A DNA stretch of 33,560 bases from a virus: IMG/VR virus record IMGVR_UViG_3300051212_000499, positions 1-33,560 of that record; one strand, given 5' to 3'. The notes beneath the pieces are model-generated. The model was not told the origin of the DNA and did not search any database. It worked only from the letters and a program-made list of their open reading frames with translations. Shown here piece after piece: positions 20,154 to 29,265 of the stretch. Each line of letters opens with the position of its first letter. Position 1 is the stretch's first letter. Position numbers and translations under genes: made by a program.

Positions 20154-21586
20154 CCGCAGCCGACGCGGTAGTGGCCGCACGCGAGAACCCTCTGGCGTGG
20201 CTCGCGCTCGCGCTCGGGCGCACGCCGTCCGACCTGCAGCGTGAACTCGTCTCACACGCGCTGACCAACCTTTCGTGGTACGCCGAACTCCCTCGCGGCC
20301 ACGCGAAGACCTCTACCATCGCCTACCTGATCGCGTGGTGGCTGGGGATCCGGCCCGACGCACGCATCAAGGTCATTTCGCAGACCGACGACGCAGCGAC
20401 CGCAACCAGCCGCTTCGTGCGCGAAATCGTCAGATCCGATATCTACCGCGCCGTCTTCCCGGCAGTACGCCTGCGAGCGGGGGAAGACACCGTGACAGGC
20501 TGGACGGTGACCGCCAAGGGCATCGTCCGGGGCCGCGACCCCAGCGTCAGCGCGTCCGGCATCTTCGGGCGCACCGGAGGCCGTGCGGATGTCTTGTGGT
20601 TTGATGACATCTGCGACCTGCGGAACGCCGTCCTGCAGCCTGCGCTCCGGCAGCAGGTCAAGGAGTCCGTCGCGAACATCTGGATGCCGATGCTCGACCC
20701 CAGCGCGGCGAACGAGCCACGGGTCTGGAAGACGGCTACGCCGTTCCACACGGACGACGTGACGGCGGATTGGAGGAGTTCCCACGCTGCCGACGGCAGT
20801 CTGCTGCGACGACCCTGCACCGAATCGCTGTCACCGTGGCCGGAGGTGTTCACGCCGGAGGTGCTGAAGGCACGCCGTGACGACATGGGCGCGATGGCCT
20901 ACGCACGCGCCTACGAACTCGTCCCGCTGTCGAGCGACCTGCTGGTGTTCCGACCGGAGTGGCTGGGGTACTACCGTCCCGGCCAGCGACCGGGGAACGC
21001 CCGGTGCATCGCGGCGGTGGATTGGGGGTACGGCAAAAAGGAGCAGAGCCGGGACGATCCCGACTACAGCGTCTGTATCGTCGGGGAGGTCGGCCCAGAC
21101 CGCAAACTGTACCTGACCGACATCCTGCGGATCCGCGAGCCGTTCCCGGCCTTCGCGAGGCAGGCGGCGGCATTGCTGGAGCGGCGCGGCGCGTCGGTCG
21201 TGTTAGCGGAGGCCAACGGCCCTCAGCGCGGTATTTTCGACCAGTTCGCGGAGATGACGCACCAACCGATGGTGGCGGTCGAGCGCGTCAACGACAAGCA
21301 CCTGAGAGCGACGGGGGCGCAGCCGTTCGTGCAGGCCGGGAAACTCATGTTCCCGACCGACGACACCGGAGCCGTGCAGCCAGCGTTTCAGCCCGTCATT
21401 GACGAGATGCTCGCGTTCCCCGCCGGAGCGCACGACGACACGGTGGACGTAGTCGTTGACATGGTGGCGGAGGCAACACGCGGCACGCTCACGAAGGCAG
21501 ACATGAATGTCAATCGTATCGAACGCCCCGATGCGATCTCGCGGATGTTTGGCAAGGCGGGAGTGAAACGTCCGTTCTTCTCCTGA
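20120..21586 (+). CDS. terL: Terminase large subunit
   Basis: 488 aa. ATPase domain: Walker A-type PRGHAKTS (58-65), Walker B VLWFDD (158-163) with the coupling acidic residue. Nuclease domain: AVDWGYG (299-305) with Asp301 as first metal ligand, an acidic residue at Glu364 in LAEANG, and the AHDDTVD motif (437-443) near the C-terminus. This is the motor that pumps DNA into the prohead and cuts it. The start at 20120 overlaps the small subunit gene. It ends 13 nt before the polyprotein-like gene. Confidence 0.93.
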   Translation: MPRKGQAKATLTAADAVVAARENPLAWLALALGRTPSDLQRELVSHALTNLSWYAELPRGHAKTSTIAYLIAWWLGIRPDARIKVISQTDDAATATSRFVREIVRSDIYRAVFPAVRLRAGEDTVTGWTVTAKGIVRGRDPSVSASGIFGRTGGRADVLWFDDICDLRNAVLQPALRQQVKESVANIWMPMLDPSAANEPRVWKTATPFHTDDVTADWRSSHAADGSLLRRPCTESLSPWPEVFTPEVLKARRDDMGAMAYARAYELVPLSSDLLVFRPEWLGYYRPGQRPGNARCIAAVDWGYGKKEQSRDDPDYSVCIVGEVGPDRKLYLTDILRIREPFPAFARQAAALLERRGASVVLAEANGPQRGIFDQFAEMTHQPMVAVERVNDKHLRATGAQPFVQAGKLMFPTDDTGAVQPAFQPVIDEMLAFPAGAHDDTVDVVVDMVAEATRGTLTKADMNVNRIERPDAISRMFGKAGVKRPFFS

Positions 21587-21592
21587 TACACT
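21584..21592 (+). promoter_or_regulatory. Possible extended -10 fused to the terL stop, leaderless start
   Basis: TGATACACT: TGA is the terL stop and TG-A-TACACT fits TGnTANNNT. The ATG at 21600 is 7 nt downstream and has no SD. No -35 seen. Confidence 0.4.
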
Positions 21593-21599
21593 TCCGCTC

Positions 21600-24593
21600 A
21601 TGTGCGAAAACCGTCACACCTTCTCACGAACCGAAACGAAGTATTTCGTCGGCGCAACGGAGATTCCCGCCAACCAGTTGCGACAGATTCCCGGTTATAT
21701 GTTTGCGGAACTGTTTCCGAATCGCCGTGACGGATTCACAATCAAGTACGGCACGAAACCCGTTCAGATTCCTGACAGGGATCGCATCCCCGTTGCGGAA
21801 CAGAAGGCAGACCATCTAGCGACCTTGGGGCATTGGAAGCACCGCAGGGTCGAGCGCGGCGAGATGACCGAAGCGCAGTACGCGGCGGAAATGGCGAATG
21901 CGGAGAAAAACTGGTCTCCTAGTTCTGCATTTGCCTACCTTGTCACAAACGCGACACCTCCGCAGGCCATTGACCGTGTGATCAAGTGGGAGCGAAAGGA
22001 AAAGCAGACGATGTGCGGAGCGAAGTGCCGCAATGCAAGGGGGCCGAACTGCGACTGCGTTTGCGAAGGAAAGTTCCACGGTGTAAGCGTCGGAATGTCT
22101 CGCGCACGGTTTGCTTCTTCGGACATCGACCTGAAGCCGACCGCAGAGATGGCGGCGAACGCTGAACGCGGTCTGAGACTGCGCGAGGAACACGGGCGCG
22201 GCGGAACCGCTGTAGGCGTGGCTCGCGCTCGCGACATCAAGAACCGCTCAAACCTGTCGCCTGACACGGTAAAGCGAATGCACTCGTTTTTCTCGCGTCA
22301 CGAGGGGAACCAAGCCGGGGGAGAGGATGACGCAGGCTATATCGCGTGGCTCCTGTGGGGAGGAGACGCGGGGAAGGCGTGGGCCGCTCGCAAGGTCGAG
22401 CAGATCAACAAGACGCAAGCCGCCCGAACGGGCAGAGGCTCAGACATGGCATCGAAGAACGGCGCAAAGGAAGCGTTTGCACAGATCGACCCGAGCGTTT
22501 CAGGCGTTCGGATTGACCCGTATACAACGAAGGTTCCGCTGATCCTCAAGGACGGGCGCAGCGTGACCGCCATTCGCACCAATGGACAATGGGGCATTGC
22601 TGAAATGCCCGAGATTGCCCCGCGATGGAGTCGCGACATCTACGGTTTTGTGGAACGGCTGAATCGTGATGGCTTCTCCCGCCCCGGCGCGAAGGCGAAG
22701 TTTGATCGTCGGATGGAACTGGATCATTGGACAAGCCCCAAGGGAACGCGGTACACCGCAGGAATTTGGGTAAGCGGGGATGGCCTTGGATTTCAGCCGT
22801 TTGTCAGCGCGATTTACGCGGACGGCGGCGAGCAACTGATGAGCATGAATACGCCGACCCTGAAATCTGAAAAAGGCGCACGAAAGTGGCTCGCCAAGTA
22901 CCTCGCGCAAAACTATTCGCGCACAGGAACATTCTCCCGCCCCGGCGCAAAGGCGAAGTTCGGCAACGGAGAAAACAACCGCAGGCTTTTGCAGGTGTTG
23001 GGGAACGCCGATTACCAACTTGCGAATAAGGTTGTGCAGAACATCAAGTCGCACTACGGCATCAGCGACGGGGAGGTATACAACGAACTGTTTTCCGACG
23101 ATGCGGAACATCTCCTCGACTATGTGACGGAACCAGTTCGCTCTGCGGCGGCGGTCATCTTGAAGCGCAAGGGAATGATGTCCCGCCCCGGCGCGAAGGC
23201 GAGGTTTGACTACACCGACGCGAAGGTAGAAGGCGATTATGTGGTTTGGGGAAACGGTCAACGAATGAAGATCGTTTACCAATCAACCATTGAGCAAAAG
23301 CCGCAAGCAACCCAAGAAGTCATCCGTCGCAATCCGAGACATTGGATTGGCGATTACAAACTTGAAGGCCCAAAGGGTGCGGTCTACTCGTTGGATTATT
23401 ACACCACGGGCAACTATCAGTTGACTGGGTCGGGGGGTCGAGTAATGATGAGGGGAAAGTTGTTGTCCTCCCGCCCCGGCGCGAAGGCGAGCATGGGACG
23501 AACGGAGGAAGAGTTTGCGGAGGATGTTCAGAATGCTGCGAATATCCTCGTGACATGGGCGACTGCTCTCAACCGTGCGTTGGGCATAAGGGACTACGAA
23601 ACGGCGAAGGGTTTGCTGAATAACATGAGCAAGACAATCAAATCGCTCGCGGGTGAACTCTCGCGTCCTGTGAATCGGATGTCCCGCCCCGGCGGCAAGG
23701 CGAAGTTCGCGCATTGGACGGAAACGACCCGCGTAGTCGAGTCCCTGAGTTACGAGAACATTCACACGGGACAAAAGGTGTCGGGTGGCGGTGCGGTTCC
23801 GTGGACAACCGAAGCGGGGAAAAACGATTGGAAGCCCGTTCGCTACTTTGTTTTCATGGACACGGCGCGGGGAACTACTTTTGGTGGCCGATACAACACG
23901 CAGGCAGGAGCGCAGGCGGCTTTGGACAAGGCAAAGCGCGATCACGCCGCCGAAGTCGCAAAGTATGTGACGGCCCCTGCGATTCGGAAGCGCATCGGTG
24001 AAATCGAAGGGGAACTTGCGGGCTTGGACAACCAGCCAAGTCTTGCGGGGCGCGTCCCGCGCATGGAACGGTTGCACGAGGAGTTGAACCGCCTTCGTAA
24101 GCAACTGACTTCGCTTGGCTTCTCCCGCCCCGGCGCGAAGGCAGAGATGGCGACGCTTGATGGCTCATATGCGAAGATTGAGGTTCGCTATGTGTTTCCC
24201 GACGGTACGGAGGACAGGGAAACGATGAGCGGTCCCGCCCGTAATGCTGCGACAAGTGCGATTCGTCGCATCAAGGCACGGGGCGTAGGCTCAAAGGCGT
24301 GGGTGATTGGCTTTTATCCTGCCCACCCCCGTGGTGCATACCCTGCGGGAACGGTAGAGATTTGGAAGGGCGAGGTAGCGAACGATGGCAGCGTGTATGA
24401 GCGCGGCGGGTCTTTTTCCCGCCCCGGCGAGGCAGAGGCGTTCGCCATCGGCGCGACCTCCGACATCGCAGATCCCGCCAAGGACGAAGCCCTGACCGCT
24501 CTGGCCGCGAAGGTCGGGCGAGAGCACACCGTCAACCTGTTCAAGCGTTGGAGCGAGGGCAAGGCGAGCATGACCCGCTCGGAAGGAAACTGA
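21600..24593 (+). CDS. 997-aa modular protein with seven SRPGAKA linkers
   Basis: N-terminal region (1-135) of mixed alpha/beta type; a Cys cluster CGAKC (139-143) plus CDCVC (151-155) ending in GKFHG, as in some phage head-region proteins; a helical domain (about 206-265) with NLSPDTVKRMHSFFSRHEG and WLLWGGDAGKAW, which I remember as a stand-alone domain in phage head operons. From 360 on, unrelated modules of about 60-140 aa are separated by SRPGAKAKF-type linkers at 360, 446, 528, 624, 695, 842 and 940. There is no membrane segment or protease motif. The position between terminase and portal suggests a virion or injected protein. The linkers could be cleavage sites or scars of module joining. 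No SD before the ATG. Confidence 0.75.
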   Translation: MCENRHTFSRTETKYFVGATEIPANQLRQIPGYMFAELFPNRRDGFTIKYGTKPVQIPDRDRIPVAEQKADHLATLGHWKHRRVERGEMTEAQYAAEMANAEKNWSPSSAFAYLVTNATPPQAIDRVIKWERKEKQTMCGAKCRNARGPNCDCVCEGKFHGVSVGMSRARFASSDIDLKPTAEMAANAERGLRLREEHGRGGTAVGVARARDIKNRSNLSPDTVKRMHSFFSRHEGNQAGGEDDAGYIAWLLWGGDAGKAWAARKVEQINKTQAARTGRGSDMASKNGAKEAFAQIDPSVSGVRIDPYTTKVPLILKDGRSVTAIRTNGQWGIAEMPEIAPRWSRDIYGFVERLNRDGFSRPGAKAKFDRRMELDHWTSPKGTRYTAGIWVSGDGLGFQPFVSAIYADGGEQLMSMNTPTLKSEKGARKWLAKYLAQNYSRTGTFSRPGAKAKFGNGENNRRLLQVLGNADYQLANKVVQNIKSHYGISDGEVYNELFSDDAEHLLDYVTEPVRSAAAVILKRKGMMSRPGAKARFDYTDAKVEGDYVVWGNGQRMKIVYQSTIEQKPQATQEVIRRNPRHWIGDYKLEGPKGAVYSLDYYTTGNYQLTGSGGRVMMRGKLLSSRPGAKASMGRTEEEFAEDVQNAANILVTWATALNRALGIRDYETAKGLLNNMSKTIKSLAGELSRPVNRMSRPGGKAKFAHWTETTRVVESLSYENIHTGQKVSGGGAVPWTTEAGKNDWKPVRYFVFMDTARGTTFGGRYNTQAGAQAALDKAKRDHAAEVAKYVTAPAIRKRIGEIEGELAGLDNQPSLAGRVPRMERLHEELNRLRKQLTSLGFSRPGAKAEMATLDGSYAKIEVRYVFPDGTEDRETMSGPARNAATSAIRRIKARGVGSKAWVIGFYPAHPRGAYPAGTVEIWKGEVANDGSVYERGGSFSRPGEAEAFAIGATSDIADPAKDEALTALAAKVGREHTVNLFKRWSEGKASMTRSEGN
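22677..24443 (+). repeat. Seven interspersed linker repeats (SRPGAKA-coding)
   Basis: Units begin at 22677, 22935, 23181, 23469, 23682, 24123 and 24417. The DNA is nearly the same each time: TCCCGCCCCGGC, then usually GCGAAGGCGAAG, including at wobble positions. The fifth has GGC for GCG and the seventh diverges after PG. Units three and five are directly preceded by ATG. A weaker SRPVNR sits just before the fifth. Confidence 0.9.
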
Positions 24594-24594
24594 C

Positions 24595-25443
24595 ATGAGC
24601 ACCGCAGGAAACACACCGAACTTCATCGCGGCAGAGGCCGTGCTTCCGTTCCGCGTCGTCAAGATGCAGGATGCGGAAGCCTTTTCCGTGAAGCATTTCC
24701 CCTCGGGTGACCCCAGCGACGCGGTGATCGGAATCACCGATGGCAGCGTGCGGTCGTTCCGCTCCAACAATCATGCAGACGCGGGTGATCCCGTGGTGCT
24801 GCAGAATGGCGAGTTCGTGCAGGTGACCTGCGGCCCGTCGGTACAGATTGTTGCCGGAGATGTCCTGTCCTGCGGAAACGCCGGAACCGTTGAAAAGGCT
24901 GCGATTGATCAACTGTCCGGAACGAAACGAGCGTATTTCGTGGCGTGTGAGAACGCACAATACGGGGAGATTTTGTGGGCCAAGCGGATTGGAGCGTACG
25001 AATCCACCACCGTGCAGGCGGATTTGGTCTATCCGTCATCCACGATCACTACGACGGATGCTACGGCTACGAATCTTTTGTTCCTCTCGGAACTAACAGG
25101 CCGGGCGCAGGGAATGGGGTTGACGCTGGGTTATGCGTCGTTTGGATTTTCCGCGATCCTGACGGGGACTACGGCGACGGGAGCAGTAGGCGGTGCATAC
25201 CTATTCCAAGGGTATATAAGGTCTGCTGGACTTGGCTCGGTCGCTCCAGCCGCTCCAATGGTCATTGTCGCCTCGACCAAAACAGTTCTCGGAGAGACCA
25301 ACGCCGCGATGAACGCGAATCTGGTGATCGACGCAGCAAGCGGTGGCCCTGCGTTTGAGTGCATCGGCCTCGCCGCAACGGAAATCCGCTGGTCGTATAG
25401 CATCAACGTCGCACTCGCCGGATCCCTCAGCGGTACGTTCTGA
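24595..25443 (+). CDS. Capsid decoration-like protein with added beta-sandwich domain
   Basis: 282 aa. The N-terminal 130 residues match the small protein at 29266 in pattern: LPFRVVKMQ / INPFRFVELN; VIGITDGSV / ILGVTDGSV; then alternating strands ending in ILWAKRIGAYES / IIRAFRIGTRVV. This is the DUF2190-like decoration fold. Residues about 140-282 (TITTTDATATNLLFLSEL ... ECIGLAATEIRWSYSINVAL) form a beta-sandwich of the type found on phage fibres and capsid appendages. It may sit on the capsid surface and bind cells or glycans. It overlaps the portal start by 1 nt. Confidence 0.65.
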   Translation: MSTAGNTPNFIAAEAVLPFRVVKMQDAEAFSVKHFPSGDPSDAVIGITDGSVRSFRSNNHADAGDPVVLQNGEFVQVTCGPSVQIVAGDVLSCGNAGTVEKAAIDQLSGTKRAYFVACENAQYGEILWAKRIGAYESTTVQADLVYPSSTITTTDATATNLLFLSELTGRAQGMGLTLGYASFGFSAILTGTTATGAVGGAYLFQGYIRSAGLGSVAPAAPMVIVASTKTVLGETNAAMNANLVIDAASGGPAFECIGLAATEIRWSYSINVALAGSLSGTF

Positions 25444-26897
25444 TGTCGCAGGCATCCGACAATCCTCTCACGAACGGGTTGCCTCCGGAAAAGCGACCGC
25501 GCAAGCCGCTCAAGCCTCCGGTCGAGCGCGGCATCACGCAGCCGCTCGCCACCGCCGTCGAACTGCAGCGGTCGTTCTTCACGACGGCTGACAAACTGCT
25601 GCGGAACAGCAGCCTTGCCTACAGGCTGAACCCGCAGTACCAGCAGATGATGCGTGCGGACGCGGACATCGAAGGTGTCCTGCGATCCCTGCAGGTCACG
25701 CTCGCGAGTCTGGAGTGGACGGTGGCGTGCGACGACGAGGAGAACGACGAGGCAATGCAGTACGCAAAGAGGATCGGTGCGATCTTCGCCGCGATGCCAC
25801 GTCGTTCCGATTTCGTGCGAGCGATGCATGAGGCGGTCTGGTACGGGAACGCAGCGTGCAATCTCGTCTACATGAAGGATTCGCGCCTAGGCGTTGCGGT
25901 GCGCGAGTGGTTCCCGTTCCACCCAGACACGCTCGCGTACGATCAGCGCGGCAACCTCGCGATGCGTGTGGGCGCGGACTACTCGGCGCACGGGCCTTCG
26001 GCGCAGAACATCGGTTTCGACAGCCGCGTCCACATTTTCACCGAATCGGAGCGCAAGGCGATCATCCTGCACCGGGTGTTCATCAACGCGCCCGACTTCA
26101 ACGATCCGAACAGCACGGAGTCGATCTACCGTGGAGTCGGAGCGCGTGACGTGTGCTGGTTCATGTGGCTGGCAAAGCAGGAGATTTTGCAGGACGCGAT
26201 CACCTACGCGGAACGCTACGCGATGGGTATTCGCGTCGGCTACTACCCGCTCGGGCAGGATCAGGGGCGGACGATGATGGAGAACGTCCTGTCCAACCTG
26301 ACCAACGACAACAGCGTGCTGTTGCCGCAGAGCGGGACGGAGAAGATTTACGACATCGACATTAAGGAACCGAACGCTGGTCGCGCTCAGGTGTTCATGG
26401 AACTCGTCAACTGGTTCAGCGGCAAGATCAAGGAGGCGATCCTCGGTCAGTCGTTGAGCAGCGAGACGGGCAGCACCGGACTCGGATCCGGTGTCGCGAG
26501 CCTGCACGCCGACACGCTGTCGCGCATCATCCGCTATCACGCCGACGCGCTCGCGGACAGCATGACCTGCGATTTCGTGCGCGTCGTCGCAAGGATGCTC
26601 GGAGCGTCCGACGAGCAGGCCAGCCTGCTGCGCTTTGAGTTCGCGCCGGAGCGTCCCGATCCGAAGGAGAGGCTTGAGGCGATCAAGGCGTTTGTGGAAC
26701 TCGGCGGTCGCGTGGCGGAATCTGAGGTTCGCGACCTGCTCGGCCTGTCCGCGCCCTCCGAAGGCGAGCGGACGCTCGGCGGCGGGTCGGGCGATCCGAC
26801 AACCGTGGCCGGGTGGCTGGAGTCGGGGCAAGCCCCGGAGGGCCAGCCCCCCGCGCCGGACGCGCCTAAAGCCTTCCAGCGGCGTTCTCTCTGGTAA
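25443..26897 (+). CDS. Portal protein (Mu gp29 / DUF935-like)
   Basis: 484 aa. The N-terminal GITQPLATAVELQRSFFTTA and RLNPQYQQMMRADADIEGVL, followed by LQVTLASLEWTV, is the conserved start of DUF935-type portals. A long mixed core carries the SSETGSTGLGSGVASLHADT segment before the C-terminal helices (LEAIKAFVELGGRVAESEVRDLLGL). Portals form the 12-subunit ring through which DNA passes. Length fits the family (about 450-520). The next genes (head morphogenesis, protease, capsid) support this. Confidence 0.85.
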   Translation: MSQASDNPLTNGLPPEKRPRKPLKPPVERGITQPLATAVELQRSFFTTADKLLRNSSLAYRLNPQYQQMMRADADIEGVLRSLQVTLASLEWTVACDDEENDEAMQYAKRIGAIFAAMPRRSDFVRAMHEAVWYGNAACNLVYMKDSRLGVAVREWFPFHPDTLAYDQRGNLAMRVGADYSAHGPSAQNIGFDSRVHIFTESERKAIILHRVFINAPDFNDPNSTESIYRGVGARDVCWFMWLAKQEILQDAITYAERYAMGIRVGYYPLGQDQGRTMMENVLSNLTNDNSVLLPQSGTEKIYDIDIKEPNAGRAQVFMELVNWFSGKIKEAILGQSLSSETGSTGLGSGVASLHADTLSRIIRYHADALADSMTCDFVRVVARMLGASDEQASLLRFEFAPERPDPKERLEAIKAFVELGGRVAESEVRDLLGLSAPSEGERTLGGGSGDPTTVAGWLESGQAPEGQPPAPDAPKAFQRRSLW

Positions 26898-28012
26898 TGG
26901 CCTCTCAGACCCCTCCAGCAGTCGCAACGCTCCTAAAGGCCGGGGAATCCGCCTACCGCGCAGCGGTGGCCCTACAGGTGCAGAACCGCGACAGCACGGA
27001 GGAATGGGACGCATGGGAACAGGTGACTGCGGCCCTGCTGCTGGTGTCATGGGCGGAGGGTGCAACCGCGACCCTCAAGGCGGCGGGAGCGAACGTCCCC
27101 ATGCCGGAACCCCGGATCACGTTCGTCCGATTGGATGAGCGGGTGCGCGTCGGGGATGCCGCGCTCGACGTGGCGATGAGGTTCGACCCCGGCCCGGCTC
27201 GCGAGGTCGTGGAGCGATACGTCCGGCTGCTGCCGATGACTCGGGAACGATGGGACGCATTGATTGAACACGCGCTGCAGGCCGCAGGGGAAATGCGTGA
27301 CGACGAGGCGGCGAACGCTCTGGAGGCGATTCTGGAGCGCAGCCCGGCCCTCCGCGCTCTGGTGCAGGGCAAGCCGCAACCCCGGAAGGGTACGCTACCC
27401 CGCGAGGTCGAGGTGCGCCGCACGCCGGGGGTGCAGGCGGCGGTGCAGGGGTCGTTTTTCGTGACAGGCATGACGCAGGAGCAGGTGGAGGAGACGCGGG
27501 ATCTGCTCGCGCAGACCATCCGGGGAGAGGTCACGCAGTCGGTGGCGGGGAAGCGGTTGGAGCGGCTAGGGGTCGGAGACTTCGTGGAGCAGGCCACGCT
27601 CGCGACCGGAACCGACCTGACCGCAGCACGGCTGGAGACGGTGTTTCGCACCAATCTGAACCGGGCGCAGACGCAGGGCCGTCTTGACATCTGCCGCGAT
27701 CCCGTCGTCAGGAAGTTCGTGCCGTTGATGAGATTCAACGCGACGAAGGATCGACGCACCCGTGACACCCATCGGCAGATGGATGGGTTCATCGCGACGA
27801 CCGATCAGATCGACTCGTACGGGATCCCGGCCCCGCTGGGGTTCAACTGCCGATGCAGTTGGTCGCCCGTGTCGATTGCCAAGGCGTTTGCTGCAGGCTG
27901 GTGCGACGAGGAGGGAAATCCCGACCTTGAGGCCATCCGACGGCACAACGGACAGCGGCAGACATTGATTGACAAAGGTCTCGTTCCCGATCCCGGATTT
28001 ATCAGCGGCTGA
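26897..28012 (+). CDS. Head morphogenesis protein (Mu F / SPP1 gp7-like)
   Basis: 371 aa, start in a TAATG overlap with the portal stop. The helical N-terminal half is followed by the family signature at the C-terminus: ETVFRTNLNRAQTQGRL (residues about 250-266), MRFNATKDRRTRDTHRQMDG, then PPLGFNCRCSW-like PAPLGFNCRCSW (about 312-323), with the His/Cys residues conserved in the gp7 family. This minor head protein binds the portal and takes part in head assembly or DNA ejection. Confidence 0.85.
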   Translation: MASQTPPAVATLLKAGESAYRAAVALQVQNRDSTEEWDAWEQVTAALLLVSWAEGATATLKAAGANVPMPEPRITFVRLDERVRVGDAALDVAMRFDPGPAREVVERYVRLLPMTRERWDALIEHALQAAGEMRDDEAANALEAILERSPALRALVQGKPQPRKGTLPREVEVRRTPGVQAAVQGSFFVTGMTQEQVEETRDLLAQTIRGEVTQSVAGKRLERLGVGDFVEQATLATGTDLTAARLETVFRTNLNRAQTQGRLDICRDPVVRKFVPLMRFNATKDRRTRDTHRQMDGFIATTDQIDSYGIPAPLGFNCRCSWSPVSIAKAFAAGWCDEEGNPDLEAIRRHNGQRQTLIDKGLVPDPGFISG

Positions 28013-28018
28013 TACGAT
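28010..28018 (+). promoter_or_regulatory. Possible extended -10 fused to a stop codon before the protease gene
   Basis: TGATACGAT: TGA is the stop of the previous gene. If transcription starts about 7-10 nt later, the ATG at 28029 would be at or near the mRNA 5' end. No SD precedes 28017 or 28029. Confidence 0.35.
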
Positions 28019-29255
28019 GAACGCGCAAATGTCTCAACCATCGCACCGGATCACCGACGCAGGAGACAAGATCGTCATTCACGATCTTGAGGTGTTCTGC
28101 GCGTACGACCCGAACATCGACGGCGATCACGACGACGAACTGAAGGCGTTCACCAACGAGCGCGTGCAGGACATCGTTGCCAGCACGCAGCGATACATGG
28201 AAAAGGGTTCCTATCCGCGACTCGTCGTCATGCACGAACGCGATGGCAAGGAACCCAAGTCCTCCGTCGGTCGGTTCACGAACATCGCGTATCAGGATCG
28301 CGATGGTGTCGGCTACATCGTCGGTGACTGCGAGGTCGAGCGCGGCGTGTTCGACAAGTTGCTGGCGACGAACGCATTCCCGCGCCGCAGCGCGGAAATC
28401 TGGCAGGATCACAATCATCTATCTGAGGTCGCGCTGTTGGGTCGCGAGACCCCGCGCAGGCCGCTTCCCGACACGCATTTTGCTCGCAAGGGCGAGCGCG
28501 TGACCTTCAGCAGATCACTCCGCTTCGACATGGGGACGGTCGGCGGCGGTCTATCGACTTTCGTCCCCGGAACGGAAAAAACCAAGATGGCAGACAACGA
28601 CATCCGCAGCGAGATGTCCGCGCTGAAGGCATCGCTGGAGGAACTCGCTAGCGAGTTCAAGAAGCGGTTTGCCGACGATGCGGACGACAAGGACGAGATG
28701 ATGTATCACGAACGCGAGGAGAACGACACCAAGGAGACGATGGACGCGGACGACATGCTGGCGCAGCAGTTCGCGGAGGAGGAGGGCGACGGCGATGGAA
28801 TCCACATCGACATCGACTCCCACGGCGATGAGGATGAGGAGGAAGAGGAGGATCAGATGATCACGGCGAGCCGTCGTGGTCGTCCGGATGTATTCGCTCT
28901 CCGTCGCGAGAACCGCCGCATGGCGCGTGAACTCGCGGAGATCCGCGCCGAACTCAGCCGCGAGAAGTTCAGCCGCGAACTCGACGCGATGGAGCAGGAG
29001 GGATATCGCATCCCGACCGACCGTCGTCCGCAACTCATCTCCGAACTGTCCGCGAGCGTCGATCCCGCCGCTCTGCTCGACACTTGGCGCGAACTCTTCG
29101 CACGCGACCCGATGGGTGTTCGCATCGACATGAGCCGCGCCAAACTTCCCGAAAGCGACATCGACTCCCGCCAGATCGGTGATCTCGTCCGCGAGTTCGC
29201 CGGGAAGCCGGAGGAGTTCCGCAAGGCAATCAACAACCGCATGAAGCAGCGGTAA
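28017..29255 (+). CDS. Prohead protease fused to scaffold-like region
   Basis: 412 aa from ATG 28017; ATG 28029 is equally possible and ATG-less upstream sequence back to 27969 overlaps the previous gene. Residues about 1-165 carry the protease-type pattern VVMHERDG, VGRFTNIAY, FPRRSAEIWQDHNHLSEVAL and LLGRETPRRPLPD, as in phage I-like head maturation proteins. Residues 210-285 are coiled coil and extremely acidic (EEGDGDG, EDEEEEEDQ). The C-terminal 120 residues are a charged helical scaffold-like part. Protease-scaffold fusions guide capsid assembly and then digest the scaffold. Catalytic residues cannot be assigned by eye. Confidence 0.7.
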   Translation: MNAQMSQPSHRITDAGDKIVIHDLEVFCAYDPNIDGDHDDELKAFTNERVQDIVASTQRYMEKGSYPRLVVMHERDGKEPKSSVGRFTNIAYQDRDGVGYIVGDCEVERGVFDKLLATNAFPRRSAEIWQDHNHLSEVALLGRETPRRPLPDTHFARKGERVTFSRSLRFDMGTVGGGLSTFVPGTEKTKMADNDIRSEMSALKASLEELASEFKKRFADDADDKDEMMYHEREENDTKETMDADDMLAQQFAEEEGDGDGIHIDIDSHGDEDEEEEEDQMITASRRGRPDVFALRRENRRMARELAEIRAELSREKFSRELDAMEQEGYRIPTDRRPQLISELSASVDPAALLDTWRELFARDPMGVRIDMSRAKLPESDIDSRQIGDLVREFAGKPEEFRKAINNRMKQR

Positions 29256-29265
29256 GGAAAAAAAC

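Noticed and set aside
22677-24443. Regularly spaced repeats as a CRISPR array
   Set aside because: Repeats are 20-27 bp but spacing is 213-441 bp, the reading frame is continuous through all, and the units code for the same peptide.
25887-27065. 392-codon open frame on the - strand
   Set aside because: Antisense to portal and head morphogenesis genes, both recognised by family patterns.
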